From: Dyella silvatica
Lineage (GTDB): Bacteria; Pseudomonadota; Gammaproteobacteria; Xanthomonadales; Rhodanobacteraceae
Assembly: GCF_026283955.1 (NCBI RefSeq)
Contig: NZ_JAPDPE010000024.1
Coordinates: 1 to 47,642, forward strand
DNA: 47,642 nt
Direction: 5' to 3'
Part shown: positions 36,848-45,365 of the stretch, piece by piece
Layout of the letters: each line of letters starts with the position of its first letter
Position numbering within the stretch: position 1 is the first letter of the stretch
Notes under the pieces: model-generated
Told to the model about the DNA's origin: nothing
What the model saw: only the letters and a program-made list of their open reading frames with translations
Database searches by the model: none
Program-made: the position numbers and the translations under genes

Positions 36848-37606
36848 CTATTCGACCTTGAATTCATCGAAATGCCAAGTGAAATGCATATTGGTTTTTT
36901 TCATTCCCTTGATTAACGCCACTCCATAAGCGTCAAGGTAGACATAACTTTGCTGGGAATCGGCTATGCCGTTATCATTGGTGACGCTGCACGTATACTC
37001 TCTCGCATCACCTTGCATTTTTGCATTCAATTTTGAAGCAGAGTAAGTGCCCGCAGATGTGCACGACATGCTGCGATCGCCATCCCGGGCTCTTGGATTG
37101 TTCCAGCTGGCCTGATACATATAGTTCAGCGAGGGCTTATCAAGCGACGTGTCAATCTGCGAGATTGATTTGGCTCGTCCAATAACGGGCATCTTGACAT
37201 TGTTCGGATAAATAACTTGCCAGATCAACGGATAGATGCCGCGATACGTCAGTGCGAAGGATGTATAACTCTCGATGCCATTGCTGTAATCGGTGACAAC
37301 CTTTTCGATCAGGCCATTACCGGCGTTCTTGTAAACTATATCGCTCGACCATTCCATGGTCATGCCTGTTGCATACTTGAATGTGGTTGTCTGCTTGACA
37401 GTGAGCTTATTGAAGGGAAGTGGCTTTTCTGTGGGCTGGGTTGCCGTTTCCAGTAATGACTTGGATAGTTGATTTGGCGCAAACGATCGCACCAAATACT
37501 CCTCTTTATTTTGATGCGCAGATTTTGGCGTGTCGGTGGCACAGCCTGACAACAACAGGCAACCCAGGGTCGCCGCTACAGCAGCCCTGTTTCTATGAAA
37601 ATACAT
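36848..37606 (-). CDS. Putative lipoprotein, function unknown
   Basis: A 252-residue protein on the - strand. ATG 37606 is preceded by AGGGGA at about 8 bases. A lipoprotein signal peptide ends in LLLSGC with Cys22 as the lipid site; Ala23 and Thr24 follow, with no Asp at +2, so outer-membrane sorting is likely. The mature part is rich in Tyr, Ser, Thr and Asn and predicted to be mostly beta. Three further Cys residues follow the signal (MSCTSAG, EYTCSV and Cys16 inside the signal). I recognise no domain. It faces the rhs-immunity genes tail to tail and has lower GC than the core genes, suggesting accessory DNA. No partner gene lies next to it. Confidence 0.75.
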   Translation of the reverse strand: MYFHRNRAAVAATLGCLLLSGCATDTPKSAHQNKEEYLVRSFAPNQLSKSLLETATQPTEKPLPFNKLTVKQTTTFKYATGMTMEWSSDIVYKNAGNGLIEKVVTDYSNGIESYTSFALTYRGIYPLIWQVIYPNNVKMPVIGRAKSISQIDTSLDKPSLNYMYQASWNNPRARDGDRSMSCTSAGTYSASKLNAKMQGDAREYTCSVTNDNGIADSQQSYVYLDAYGVALIKGMKKTNMHFTWHFDEFKVE

Positions 37607-38017
37607 CAATTTATCCCCTGAATCCGTTGCGAGACTATTTAAGCCTCATTTCGCACATCCGACCTCGGCGTAACGGCTGCTACAAAGCGGTCAAGACATT
37701 CCGCGGAGGATCATGCCCGAAAATAGGGAATGAAATAAGGGGCTGGCAGCGACTCTTCTGAAGAAAAGGTCACTCAACTCACAACCATTGCAGATGGCGT
37801 CGTCAATGGGTTGGAGGTGTCTTATGCATGCCCACTTTGTTTGCGAAATGGTATCTGACACGGCCTGCGGCGTTGGGGTTCGCTTGTAGCTCACTTTTTT
37901 GCAGCCAAAGCACCAATTAGGCAGATTGCTGCTGAAATCCGGGGTCGGCATCGAAGGCTTTGTGTATGTGTCGACTCCCCTCATTTCAGTGCCACGAGTA
38001 ACTAGAGGTGGCCGGGT

Positions 38018-38136
38018 CGTTGTACGTCGCTCCAGAGATGCCTAGCTCGCGGCATATATCCTTGACCTGCCGACCGCTGTCGGCCTGTTTTAGGGGGGGG
38101 GACGATCTGACTCTCAGTGAATTCGCTCTTACACAT
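38018..38136 (-). pseudogene. IS3-family transposase OrfA remnant
   Basis: Reading the - strand from ATG 38136, preceded by AAGGAG, gives MCKSEFTESQIV, the typical OrfA start of IS3-family elements (M-x-KSxFTExQIV). A run of nine C (plus-strand G9 at 38093-38101) then adds one base relative to a typical OrfA. After the shift the next frame continues with ADSGRQVKDICRELGIS and GATYN. Similarity stops abruptly there, so the element is frameshifted and truncated. No orfB or clear terminal repeats are visible. Confidence 0.75.
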
Positions 38137-38569
38137 CGTTGGTCTCCTTGGGGCTAGTTTTAACGGGACCTCTTCCTATGCGTGGAGTGAGATTACGGGA
38201 GGGCGATAGACTCATAGCGGCGTACTTAATTGGCCATCTATGCATTTATTTGTATCGGCTAGTGTATTTTCCTCTAGTGATACTCCAGTCAGGCTATTGG
38301 CTCTTGAGCTTCGTTGTGAAGACGTGTTTCGAGAGCGGAAGATCAACGAATGCCCATGCACCTGTCACTGGCTCAAGTGCACGAATGCGGTCCATTCCGA
38401 AGGGATGAGGTGGCTATTAGGTATCGCAATTATTTGCGAATAAGATATTTCTTGCGAAACGCGTCAGCGAAACCCTACATGTTTTTCAGCTTGCGGCGGG
38501 CTGACTTTCGCCTGTACATTCTTGCGGCGTGCTGCGAAGTGGATCTCGTGGTTGATAGGGGCGCGTTTC

Positions 38570-38642
38570 ACGTCTGAAGTTAGACGTCTAGGGGTAGTCT
38601 GTGTCGTACGGTGTGATCGGCGTCACCCACGTTGTGGTGACG
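38570..38642 (+). promoter_or_regulatory. Two inverted repeats before the flagellar operon
   Basis: ACGTCT-GAAGTT-AGACGT (38570-38587) and CGTCACC-(8)-GGTGACG (38621-38642) lie 88 and 33 bases before the TPR gene start. The first is a candidate operator; the second could be an operator or a leader hairpin. I found no sigma-54 (GG-N10-GC) or sigma-28 promoter that I would defend. Confidence 0.3.
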
Positions 38643-38674
38643 AGTGGTTTTGTTTGCCTAGGGCATGCCGTTGT

Positions 38675-39751
38675 ATGAATCGCCTGATTCAGCTGCGGGC
38701 CTATGCTCTGCAAGATCCTGACAATGAGCGGATCGTTCTCGACATCATCGATGAACTCCTGGATAAGGGACTCATCAGTGAGGCGCGTTCCGTACTGAAC
38801 GATATCCGCGAGTCATGGCGTACTCATCCTGATTTTCTCTGGCGCACCGGGCGTTGCGCTTTATGCGGCGGGCAGTTTGCCGAAGCTATCGAAGCCTTGC
38901 AGTCCTTGCTGGCGGCCGGGAGTGATGCGGCGGCTGTGCGGCATGATCTGGCTTTTGCCTTGCTCTGTGATCGTCAACTGGATGCTGCCGAACAGGTGTT
39001 GGCACCGGTGCTGGCGCAGGCTATTGCATTGCCATCGATAGGTATATTGCACGCCCGTTTGTTGCAGCATCGCCGTCAGCTGGACGATGCGGTTCTTATC
39101 GTCGAGGCCATCGTCCACGACCATCCCGAGCATGCCGAGGCATGGGGGCTTTTGGCCTTGCTGCATGTCGACCTGGTGCATCCCGAAGCAGCCCGAAAGG
39201 CCGCCGAGACTTCTTTACGGCTGATGCCGCATCAGCCCGACGCGTTGACTGCGCTGGGTACGCTGGCCTTATGGTCGCGCGATTCGCGTGCGTCGTATCA
39301 GGCTTTTGCCGATGTGCTGGTCTTTCAACCCGATGCCGGACGCGCGCTGGCAGGCGCCGGCGAATCGTTGATGTTGACAGGCGATATCGCGGCGGCGCGT
39401 GCGTTTTTGTCACGTGCGGTAGCGCGCATGCCAAACCATATTGGCACCTGGCATGCATTGGAGATCGACCGGAATTTTGGCGAAACCCATGGCGGCTTTG
39501 CCTTGATTCATGCACTCAACGGGCAGATGGACGAAGCCAGGCAGGCCATCAAACGCGCGCTGCGGCTGGATTCGGATAGCCGTAACGCCCGCTATGCGCA
39601 GAGCCTGCTGTGGACAGCCGAGGGCCGCACGCGTGAGGCCGCCGCCATGGTCGACGGTATCTTGGCCGAGGCCGGCTTGAACCCGGCGCAGCGGCCGGTC
39701 GGGTTTATCGAACAACTGCAAGCGCGCATAAAACCCGCAGGATGTGTCTAG
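38675..39751 (+). CDS. TPR-repeat protein, first gene of the flagellar operon
   Basis: A 358-residue protein starting MNRLIQLRAYALQDPDNERI; the frame is open upstream but that part is not protein-like. It is built of tetratricopeptide helices throughout, such as GLISEARSVLNDIRESW, AEAWGLLALLHVDLVHPEAA, PDALTALGTLALWSRD and GDIAAARAFLSRAVARMPNH. There is no signal peptide or membrane helix, so it is likely a cytoplasmic scaffold. It overlaps the earliest possible fliQ start and is 2 bases from the preferred one, so it is co-transcribed with the flagellar export genes. It may be an assembly or regulatory factor for them, but no known flagellar TPR protein can be named from sequence. The ribosome binding site is weak. 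Confidence 0.8.
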   Translation: MNRLIQLRAYALQDPDNERIVLDIIDELLDKGLISEARSVLNDIRESWRTHPDFLWRTGRCALCGGQFAEAIEALQSLLAAGSDAAAVRHDLAFALLCDRQLDAAEQVLAPVLAQAIALPSIGILHARLLQHRRQLDDAVLIVEAIVHDHPEHAEAWGLLALLHVDLVHPEAARKAAETSLRLMPHQPDALTALGTLALWSRDSRASYQAFADVLVFQPDAGRALAGAGESLMLTGDIAAARAFLSRAVARMPNHIGTWHALEIDRNFGETHGGFALIHALNGQMDEARQAIKRALRLDSDSRNARYAQSLLWTAEGRTREAAAMVDGILAEAGLNPAQRPVGFIEQLQARIKPAGCV

Positions 39752-39753
39752 GC

Positions 39754-40026
39754 ATGGATGCGGATACCGGCATGCATTTGCTGGCGCAGATGCTACTGAC
39801 GGCAGCCAAAGTATCGGCACCGATACTGATCGGTACCTTGCTGGTGGGCCTGCTCGTTTCGGTATTCCAGGTAGTGACTCAGATTCAGGAAATGACGCTT
39901 ACCTTCATTCCGAAGCTGGTGCTGGTGGTGGCGATGTTTCTGCTGTTGGGCTCGTGGATGATCGCCGTCGTGGTGGAGTTTGCGCGCCACGTCATCGGCA
40001 TGGCGGGCGGCATAGGCTCGTTATGA
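39754..40026 (+). CDS. fliQ: Flagellar export apparatus protein FliQ
   Basis: A 90-residue membrane protein (E. coli FliQ has 89) with two transmembrane hairpin helices, about 18-40 and 52-75. The signature PILIGTLLVGLLVSVFQVVTQ is followed by EMTLTFIPK. With FliP and FliR it forms the helical export gate in the MS ring. ATG 39754 gives the family length; ATG 39742 would overlap the TPR gene. Its TGA overlaps the fliR ATG. The homologous type III secretion protein SctS is similar, but the flgF-flgI genes downstream settle the flagellar assignment. Confidence 0.93.
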   Translation: MDADTGMHLLAQMLLTAAKVSAPILIGTLLVGLLVSVFQVVTQIQEMTLTFIPKLVLVVAMFLLLGSWMIAVVVEFARHVIGMAGGIGSL

Positions 40027-40772
40027 TCGATATGACAAGCCTGATGACGGGATGGTTGCTGGCGCTGCTGCGCTTTACCCCGCTGCTGCTGATGCCCGCC
40101 CTGACTCCTTTCAGCTGGGCCCCCTTGCATGTACGCATGATGCTGCTGATCGCCTTGTCGTGGTTGGCGGTGGGCGTGATGCCGCAGGCGCCCGAATCAT
40201 CACATTTGCTATTGGCCAGTGGTTGTTCAGAGCTATTGATCGGTGGTTGCTACAGCATGGCGGTGATGCTGCCGATGGCTGCCTTGGGTTTGCCGGCCCG
40301 CCTGCTTGATGTGCAGGCAGGCCTGGCTTCGGCCAGTTTGTTCAATCCTAGTGTGCAAAGTACCGATTCCCTGCTGGGCACCTTGCTATCGCTCGCCGGT
40401 ACCTTGGTGTTCTTCGCACTGGGCTTTCACTTGTTGGTGTTGCGCAGCTTGATGGCCTCGGCGCGCCTGGTGCCTTTGGGCGCGCTCGCTCACGCCCCGC
40501 ATCTTTCGGCCTTGCTCGGCATGTTGGGCTCGCAGTTTGTCTTGGGCCTGATGGTGGTATTGCCGGTGGTGTTGGGGCTGTTCGTGATCGATCTGGTGAT
40601 CGCGTTCGCCAGTCGCTCCATGCCGCAAGCGAATATTTATTTTCTCGCGCTGCCGCTGAAAGTGGTGGCGGTGCTGGCCTTGCTTGCAGGTTCCTTGCGA
40701 TTGGCGCCGACCTTGATGAGTCGTTTGTTTACCGACGCATTGGTCGGGTCGCAAGCCATGGTGAAGGGCTGA
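40023..40772 (+). CDS. fliR: Flagellar export apparatus protein FliR
   Basis: A 249-residue polytopic membrane protein with about six hydrophobic segments and the family's LARLLDVQAG-like segment (PARLLDVQAGLASASLFNP). The family's usual start and length support ATG 40023, which overlaps the fliQ stop (ATGA). FliR joins FliP and FliQ in the export gate and contacts FlhB. The gene ends 2 bases before flhB. Confidence 0.93.
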   Translation: MIDMTSLMTGWLLALLRFTPLLLMPALTPFSWAPLHVRMMLLIALSWLAVGVMPQAPESSHLLLASGCSELLIGGCYSMAVMLPMAALGLPARLLDVQAGLASASLFNPSVQSTDSLLGTLLSLAGTLVFFALGFHLLVLRSLMASARLVPLGALAHAPHLSALLGMLGSQFVLGLMVVLPVVLGLFVIDLVIAFASRSMPQANIYFLALPLKVVAVLALLAGSLRLAPTLMSRLFTDALVGSQAMVKG

Positions 40773-40774
40773 GC

Positions 40775-41845
40775 ATGGCTGACGACCAAGACAAGACCGA
40801 AAAGCCAACCTCGTTCCGCTTGCAGGAGGCTCGCGAGAAAGGACAAGTCGCGCGAAGCACTGAACTTTCCTCAGTCATTACGCTGGCGTTTTTTTGTTTT
40901 GCGCTGATCTCCGGATTGACCGGCATTGTTACTGCCATGGCCGCGGCGCTACGGGCATCCATTGCTTTGGCCGGGGCTGAGCCGCAGCTCGGGCCGGGGT
41001 TTGCGCACTGGATGAGTGGTGCCTTTGCGCCGGTATGGCACGCGCTTGGGCCCGCCATATTCGCCCTGGTTGTGGCGGCGATTGCCATCAATGTGCTGCA
41101 GACGGGGGTGATTTTCACGACGACGCCGTTGAAGCCCGATCCGTCGCGATTGAATCCGATCAAGGGTTTCAAGCGTATTTTCTCATTGCGAACATTTTGG
41201 GATTTGTCGCGGCTTTTGCTGAAGCTGGCGATTTTGTCGGCAACGATGTTCTGGATGACCAGGGCATTGTGGCGACCGTTGATGGCGTCGGCGGCGGCCG
41301 CGCCATCCACGGTGCCGTGGCTGCTGTCGGACCTGTTTGCGCACGTTACAAAATGGCTGCTGCTGGTGCTTGGCTTTATCGCTATGCTCGATCTGTTGTT
41401 CTCGCGGAAAGAGTTCATTCGCAAGCTGCGGATGAGTCGACGTGAATTGAAAGACGAGCACAAACGTCATGATGGCGACCCCGGCATCCGCTCCAAGCGG
41501 CGGCGCCTGGCGCGTGAAATACTCACGCGCATCCAGTCGGTGGCACGCGTGTCGGCGGCCGATGTGATCGTGACGAATCCAACTCATGTGGCGATCGCCT
41601 TGCAGTACCGTACCGCGCGGATGCAGGCGCCGATCGTCTTGTCCAAGGGCAGTGGCTGGTTGAGCGCGCGTATTCGCAAGATTGGCGCGCAGCATGGCGT
41701 GCCGATCGTGCGCTCGCCTGCGCTGGCCCGAGCCTTGTTCAAAGAGTGCGCGATCGATGCGGCCATTCCGGCGCATCGCTATGGCGAAGTGGGTGGTATC
41801 TATCGCTGGGTCATGGCACGCCCAGGGCATCGGGTGCACTCATGA
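40775..41845 (+). CDS. flhB: Flagellar export switch protein FlhB
   Basis: A 356-residue protein. A cytoplasmic N terminus with EKPTSFRLQEAREKGQVARS is followed by four transmembrane segments (about 30-215), then a cytoplasmic domain with the autocleavage motif NPTH in VTNPTHVAIAL. Cleavage at N/PTH changes export specificity from rod and hook to filament substrates. The motif is intact. The C-terminal part after the cleavage site is of normal size. Its TGA overlaps the flhA ATG. Confidence 0.95.
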   Translation: MADDQDKTEKPTSFRLQEAREKGQVARSTELSSVITLAFFCFALISGLTGIVTAMAAALRASIALAGAEPQLGPGFAHWMSGAFAPVWHALGPAIFALVVAAIAINVLQTGVIFTTTPLKPDPSRLNPIKGFKRIFSLRTFWDLSRLLLKLAILSATMFWMTRALWRPLMASAAAAPSTVPWLLSDLFAHVTKWLLLVLGFIAMLDLLFSRKEFIRKLRMSRRELKDEHKRHDGDPGIRSKRRRLAREILTRIQSVARVSAADVIVTNPTHVAIALQYRTARMQAPIVLSKGSGWLSARIRKIGAQHGVPIVRSPALARALFKECAIDAAIPAHRYGEVGGIYRWVMARPGHRVHS

Positions 41846-43905
41846 AGGTTTTGCTGAAGCAACTGTTGGTCGGCAAACAGGATATCGCCCTGGTCGGGGC
41901 GGTGATTTTTATTCTCACCATTTTGTTCGTGCCGGTTTCCGCTGGTTTGCTGGATTTTCTGCTGATCGTGAACTTCAGCGTAGCGTTGCTGGTTTTGCTG
42001 ATCACGTTTCTTACCGATTCGCCGCTGAACTTCTCGACCTTTCCATCATTGCTGTTGATTACCACGCTGTTTCGCCTGGCGTTGAACGTCTCGGCGACAC
42101 GGCTGATCTTGAACGGTGGCAGCGCGGGTCACGTCATCGGCGCGGTAGGCGCCTATGTCGTAGGCGGTAACTATGTCATCGGCCTGGTGGTGTTTCTGAT
42201 CTTGGTGGTCGTGCAGTACGTCGTAGTGACCAGCGGTGCACAGCGTGTGGCCGAAGTGGCCGCTCGCTTTACCCTGGACAGCATGCCTGGCAAGCAGATG
42301 AGCATCGATGCCGACATGAACATGGGGCTGATCGATGAGGTGGAAGCCCGGCGGCGCCGTGCGCTGATCGAGCGCGAGGCGAACTTCTATGGTGCGATGG
42401 ACGGCGCCACCAAGTTCGTCAAGGGTGATGCGATTGCCGGCATCATCATTTTGTTGATCGACATCATCGGCGGCCTTTCCATCGGCATGCTCCAACACGG
42501 CATGCCTTGGACCGAGGCCGTTCATCGCTATACCTTGCTGACGGTAGGCGACGGCATCGTCACGCAGATCCCCTCGCTGGTGATCGCGGTGGCGACGGGC
42601 ATCATCATTACGCGAGCTGCCTCGGATGCCGAACTGGGCGGCCAGATCGCCAAGCAAGTGCTGTCCAATCCACGAACCTTGCTGGTCGTCGGTATCACCC
42701 TGTTTATGCTGTTGCTGCTGCCCGGGCTGCCGTTTTTTCCGGTGCTGGTGGTGCTGGCAGGTATTGTGGGTCTGATCTATATGACGCGCCGTGGTGATGA
42801 TGCTTTGGCGGATGCCGCCATGGAGATCAAGGACACGGCAGCCAAGGACGCAGAGGAAGATTTCTATAAGACATTGCAAATCGATCCGCTGGAAATTCGC
42901 CTGGGTTCGGCGGTATCGGCCGTTTTCCGCGAGCGATCCACAGAGTTGAACGAGCGCGTGCAAGGGCTGCGGCGCCAGTTCGTCCTTGATTACGGCTTTG
43001 TGTTACCACCGGTAATGACGCGCGAGTTGGCGGCCGGAAGCGGCAGTGAACAGCAATATCAGGTGTTTCTGCATGGCAATCGTATCGGCCAGGGAGAGCT
43101 GTATTTCAACGCTGTCCTGGCGATCAATCCGGGTGGACAGCGACCACGTCTGGAGGGGCGCGAAACGCGCGATCCAGCTTACGGGTTGCCTGCGCAATGG
43201 GTGTCGCCTGATATACGACAGTTTGCGCGTGGCGCGGGTTACACCCTGGTCGACACCGACACGGTGCTGATCACCCATTTGAACGAGTTGATCAAACGTC
43301 ATGCTGCCGAGTTGCTGACACGCGGCGAAGTAGAACGATTGGCGCTGCGCTTGAAAGAGCGCCAGGCGAGCCTGGTCGATGAGTTGATACCTGCGGTGTT
43401 GACCTATAGCGACGTGCAGAAGGTGCTGCAGATCCTGTTGCGGGAGTTGGTCAGCATTCGTCAGCTGGAGACTATCTTTGAAGTGCTGGTCGATGCGGGC
43501 AAAGGTACCAAGGTGGCCGAAGATCTGGCCGAGCGTGTTCGCGAACGCCTCGGTGCGGGCATCTGCCAGAAAGCCAGCAATGACCAGGGTGAACTGCATG
43601 TGCTTACTCTTGCCCCGGAGTTTGAGCGCTCGATGCTGCAGGCGGCGCGGCAGCGCGACAACCACGCGCTCGTGCTACCCGACGCCAGCCAGCTCGACGG
43701 CTTCTTATCCAGCCTGGCCAAGCAGTCGGACGCCATGCTCAGCAAGAGCCTGATGCCGGTGCTGTTGTGTCCTTCGCTGTTGCGGCGACACGTGCGTGGG
43801 CTGATTCAACGCTCGCTGCCACATATCACCGTGATTGGTATCAACGAATTGCCGACCACCGCGATCGTACGTGCTTTCGGAACTGTGACGCCGGCGACGG
43901 CGTGA
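41842..43905 (+). CDS. flhA: Flagellar export protein FlhA
   Basis: A 687-residue protein, close to the E. coli length (692). About eight transmembrane helices lie in the first 320 residues, with the FHIPEP-family segments FPSLLLITTLFRLALNVSAT and QMSIDADMNMGLID plus GATKFVKGDAIAGIIIL. A large cytoplasmic domain follows, which forms the nonameric ring that receives chaperone-substrate complexes. ATG 41842 overlaps flhB (ATGA). FlhA sits directly before flgF, where Xanthomonas-type clusters as I remember them have flhF. Confidence 0.95.
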   Translation: MKVLLKQLLVGKQDIALVGAVIFILTILFVPVSAGLLDFLLIVNFSVALLVLLITFLTDSPLNFSTFPSLLLITTLFRLALNVSATRLILNGGSAGHVIGAVGAYVVGGNYVIGLVVFLILVVVQYVVVTSGAQRVAEVAARFTLDSMPGKQMSIDADMNMGLIDEVEARRRRALIEREANFYGAMDGATKFVKGDAIAGIIILLIDIIGGLSIGMLQHGMPWTEAVHRYTLLTVGDGIVTQIPSLVIAVATGIIITRAASDAELGGQIAKQVLSNPRTLLVVGITLFMLLLLPGLPFFPVLVVLAGIVGLIYMTRRGDDALADAAMEIKDTAAKDAEEDFYKTLQIDPLEIRLGSAVSAVFRERSTELNERVQGLRRQFVLDYGFVLPPVMTRELAAGSGSEQQYQVFLHGNRIGQGELYFNAVLAINPGGQRPRLEGRETRDPAYGLPAQWVSPDIRQFARGAGYTLVDTDTVLITHLNELIKRHAAELLTRGEVERLALRLKERQASLVDELIPAVLTYSDVQKVLQILLRELVSIRQLETIFEVLVDAGKGTKVAEDLAERVRERLGAGICQKASNDQGELHVLTLAPEFERSMLQAARQRDNHALVLPDASQLDGFLSSLAKQSDAMLSKSLMPVLLCPSLLRRHVRGLIQRSLPHITVIGINELPTTAIVRAFGTVTPATA

Positions 43906-43915
43906 GGAAACATCA

Positions 43916-44590
43916 ATGACCGACCCCATCAGCGCCATCGCCCGATATCTCAGTGCCGACGTTCGAGCGCTAGGCACGCTCAGTCAGAACGTCGCCAATC
44001 TGACCACGCCAGGTTTTCGCGCAGTTCAGCGTGTCGAGAGCTTCAGCAGCACGCTGGCTTCGCCTACGCGTATCGACTTGCACGATGGCGCCTTGATTCA
44101 TACCGGGCGTGCGCTTGATCTGGCACTGCAAGGACCAGGTTTTTTTCAGGTGCAGAACGGCGAGCAGACCTACCTGACCCGCAGTGGGCAGTTCAAGGTG
44201 GATGTCGACGGACAACTGGTCGATTCGCAGGGGCGCGCGGTATTGGGAAAGAACGGACCAATCACACTGGCTCACGAGGCGGTAACGATCAGCGAGGATG
44301 GCTCCATTCACGATGGCGCCACGGTGGTCGATCAGCTGGCGTTGGTCGACGTCGCCGACGGTACGCAACTGCAGTCTTTGGGGCAGGGTTTATATGCCTC
44401 GTCCGGCGCGATCGCCGAAGCGCAAAGCAAGGTTCATCAAGGTGCGCTGGAAGGGTCCAATGTCGATCCGGGACACGAGATGGTGCGCCTGATGGAGCTG
44501 TCTCGACATGCAGGCTCGATTCAACACGCTATTTCCACCTACCACGCAACATTGGTGGCAGGCATTGACCAGATCGGCAAGAGCTCCTGA
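43916..44590 (+). CDS. flgF: Flagellar proximal rod protein FlgF
   Basis: A 224-residue axial protein, shorter than E. coli FlgF (251). The N-terminal flg_bb_rod helix has LGTLSQNVANLTTPGFRA. LALQGPGFFQVQNGEQTYLTRSGQF is the family's central region, and GALEGSNVDPGHEMVRLMEL with a C-terminal helix closes it. GAGGAAA precedes ATG 43916 by about 6 bases. It is co-transcribed with flgG, which it resembles. The conserved Asn of NVANLTTPGF is present. Confidence 0.92.
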   Translation: MTDPISAIARYLSADVRALGTLSQNVANLTTPGFRAVQRVESFSSTLASPTRIDLHDGALIHTGRALDLALQGPGFFQVQNGEQTYLTRSGQFKVDVDGQLVDSQGRAVLGKNGPITLAHEAVTISEDGSIHDGATVVDQLALVDVADGTQLQSLGQGLYASSGAIAEAQSKVHQGALEGSNVDPGHEMVRLMELSRHAGSIQHAISTYHATLVAGIDQIGKSS

Positions 44591-44597
44591 GGACACC

Positions 44598-45365
44598 ATG
44601 ATCGACGCACTCTATATCGCAGCCAGTGGCTTGAGCTCGCAGCAGCAACAGATCGATGTCATTTCAAACAATCTCGCCAATATGCAGACGCCAGGCTATA
44701 AGCGTTCGCGTGTGGCGTTCACCGATGTTTCGTCGCTGACGCCAGCGCAAGCTCAGCAAGGGCTGGCGACCAATCTGGTCGGCGCGGGCACGCAGATCAT
44801 GGAGACGGCTCCCGTCATGCTGGATGGCACCATTCAGCAGACCAACAACACCTTGGACGTGGCTATTCAAGGAGCCGGGTTTTTCGAGATCGAAAGCGGC
44901 GATAACGAGCGCCTGTATACGCGTGCCGGTCAGCTGAAAATCGACAGTGACGGCTATCTGGCCAACGCGACCGGGCAGCGGCTTGCCCAGAACATCCAGA
45001 TTCCTACGGATGCCACACACATCACCATTGCCAGCAACGGTGAGATTCGCGGCGTGCTCGGCAGCGACAAGCAGGACAGCTCGATTGGCAATTTGCAGCT
45101 GGCAACCTTCTCTGCGCCAGAGGCTTTACGCTCAGTAGGCGGGAATAATTTCGCAACTACGCCGGCATCCGGCGATGCGGTGATCGGCAAGCCCGGTGAT
45201 GCTGGATTCGGTTCGCTCAGCCAGGGTTATGTCGAAGGCTCCAATGTCGATCTCGTCGGAGAAATGTCCACGCTGGTATTGGCGCAGCGGGCCTATCAGC
45301 TCAATGCGCGCGTGTTGCAAGCATCCGATCAGATTCTCGACACCATCAATAATCTGAATCGATGA
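44598..45365 (+). CDS. flgG: Flagellar distal rod protein FlgG
   Basis: A 255-residue rod protein (E. coli 260). It starts MIDALYIAASGLSSQQQQID at ATG 44598, with GAGGA 5 bases upstream. The rod signature NNLANMQTPGYKRSR, the core LDVAIQGAGFFEIESGDNER and the C-terminal YVEGSNVDLVGEMSTLV / AYQLNARVLQASDQI are all present. It forms the distal rod that passes through the P and L rings encoded downstream. Its stop overlaps the flgA start. Confidence 0.95.
   Translation: MIDALYIAASGLSSQQQQIDVISNNLANMQTPGYKRSRVAFTDVSSLTPAQAQQGLATNLVGAGTQIMETAPVMLDGTIQQTNNTLDVAIQGAGFFEIESGDNERLYTRAGQLKIDSDGYLANATGQRLAQNIQIPTDATHITIASNGEIRGVLGSDKQDSSIGNLQLATFSAPEALRSVGGNNFATTPASGDAVIGKPGDAGFGSLSQGYVEGSNVDLVGEMSTLVLAQRAYQLNARVLQASDQILDTINNLNR

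Larger units (their letters stand above)
37607..38674. other. Gene-poor region between the lipoprotein and flagellar genes
   Basis: Over 1 kb without a convincing intact gene. It contains the IS3-type orfA remnant (about 38018-38136, - strand). A 97-codon - strand frame (37691-37984) with four Cys residues has no family resemblance or clear ribosome binding site, and I do not call it. At the far end are two inverted repeats before the flagellar operon. Composition is mixed and lower in GC than the flanks, in keeping with an insertion and decay zone at the edge of the accessory region. Confidence 0.6.

Noticed and set aside
37691-37984. A 97-codon - strand frame with four cysteines
   Set aside because: No ribosome binding site, no recognisable family, and located in decayed DNA next to an IS remnant; not enough to call a gene.
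38139-38577. Three short + strand frames before the TPR gene
   Set aside because: They overlap each other, lack ribosome binding sites and give no family resemblance.
39742-40026. FliQ as part of a non-flagellar type III secretion system
   Set aside because: Rod, P-ring and L-ring genes (flgF, flgG, flgA, flgH, flgI) follow in the same operon, which injectisomes do not have.
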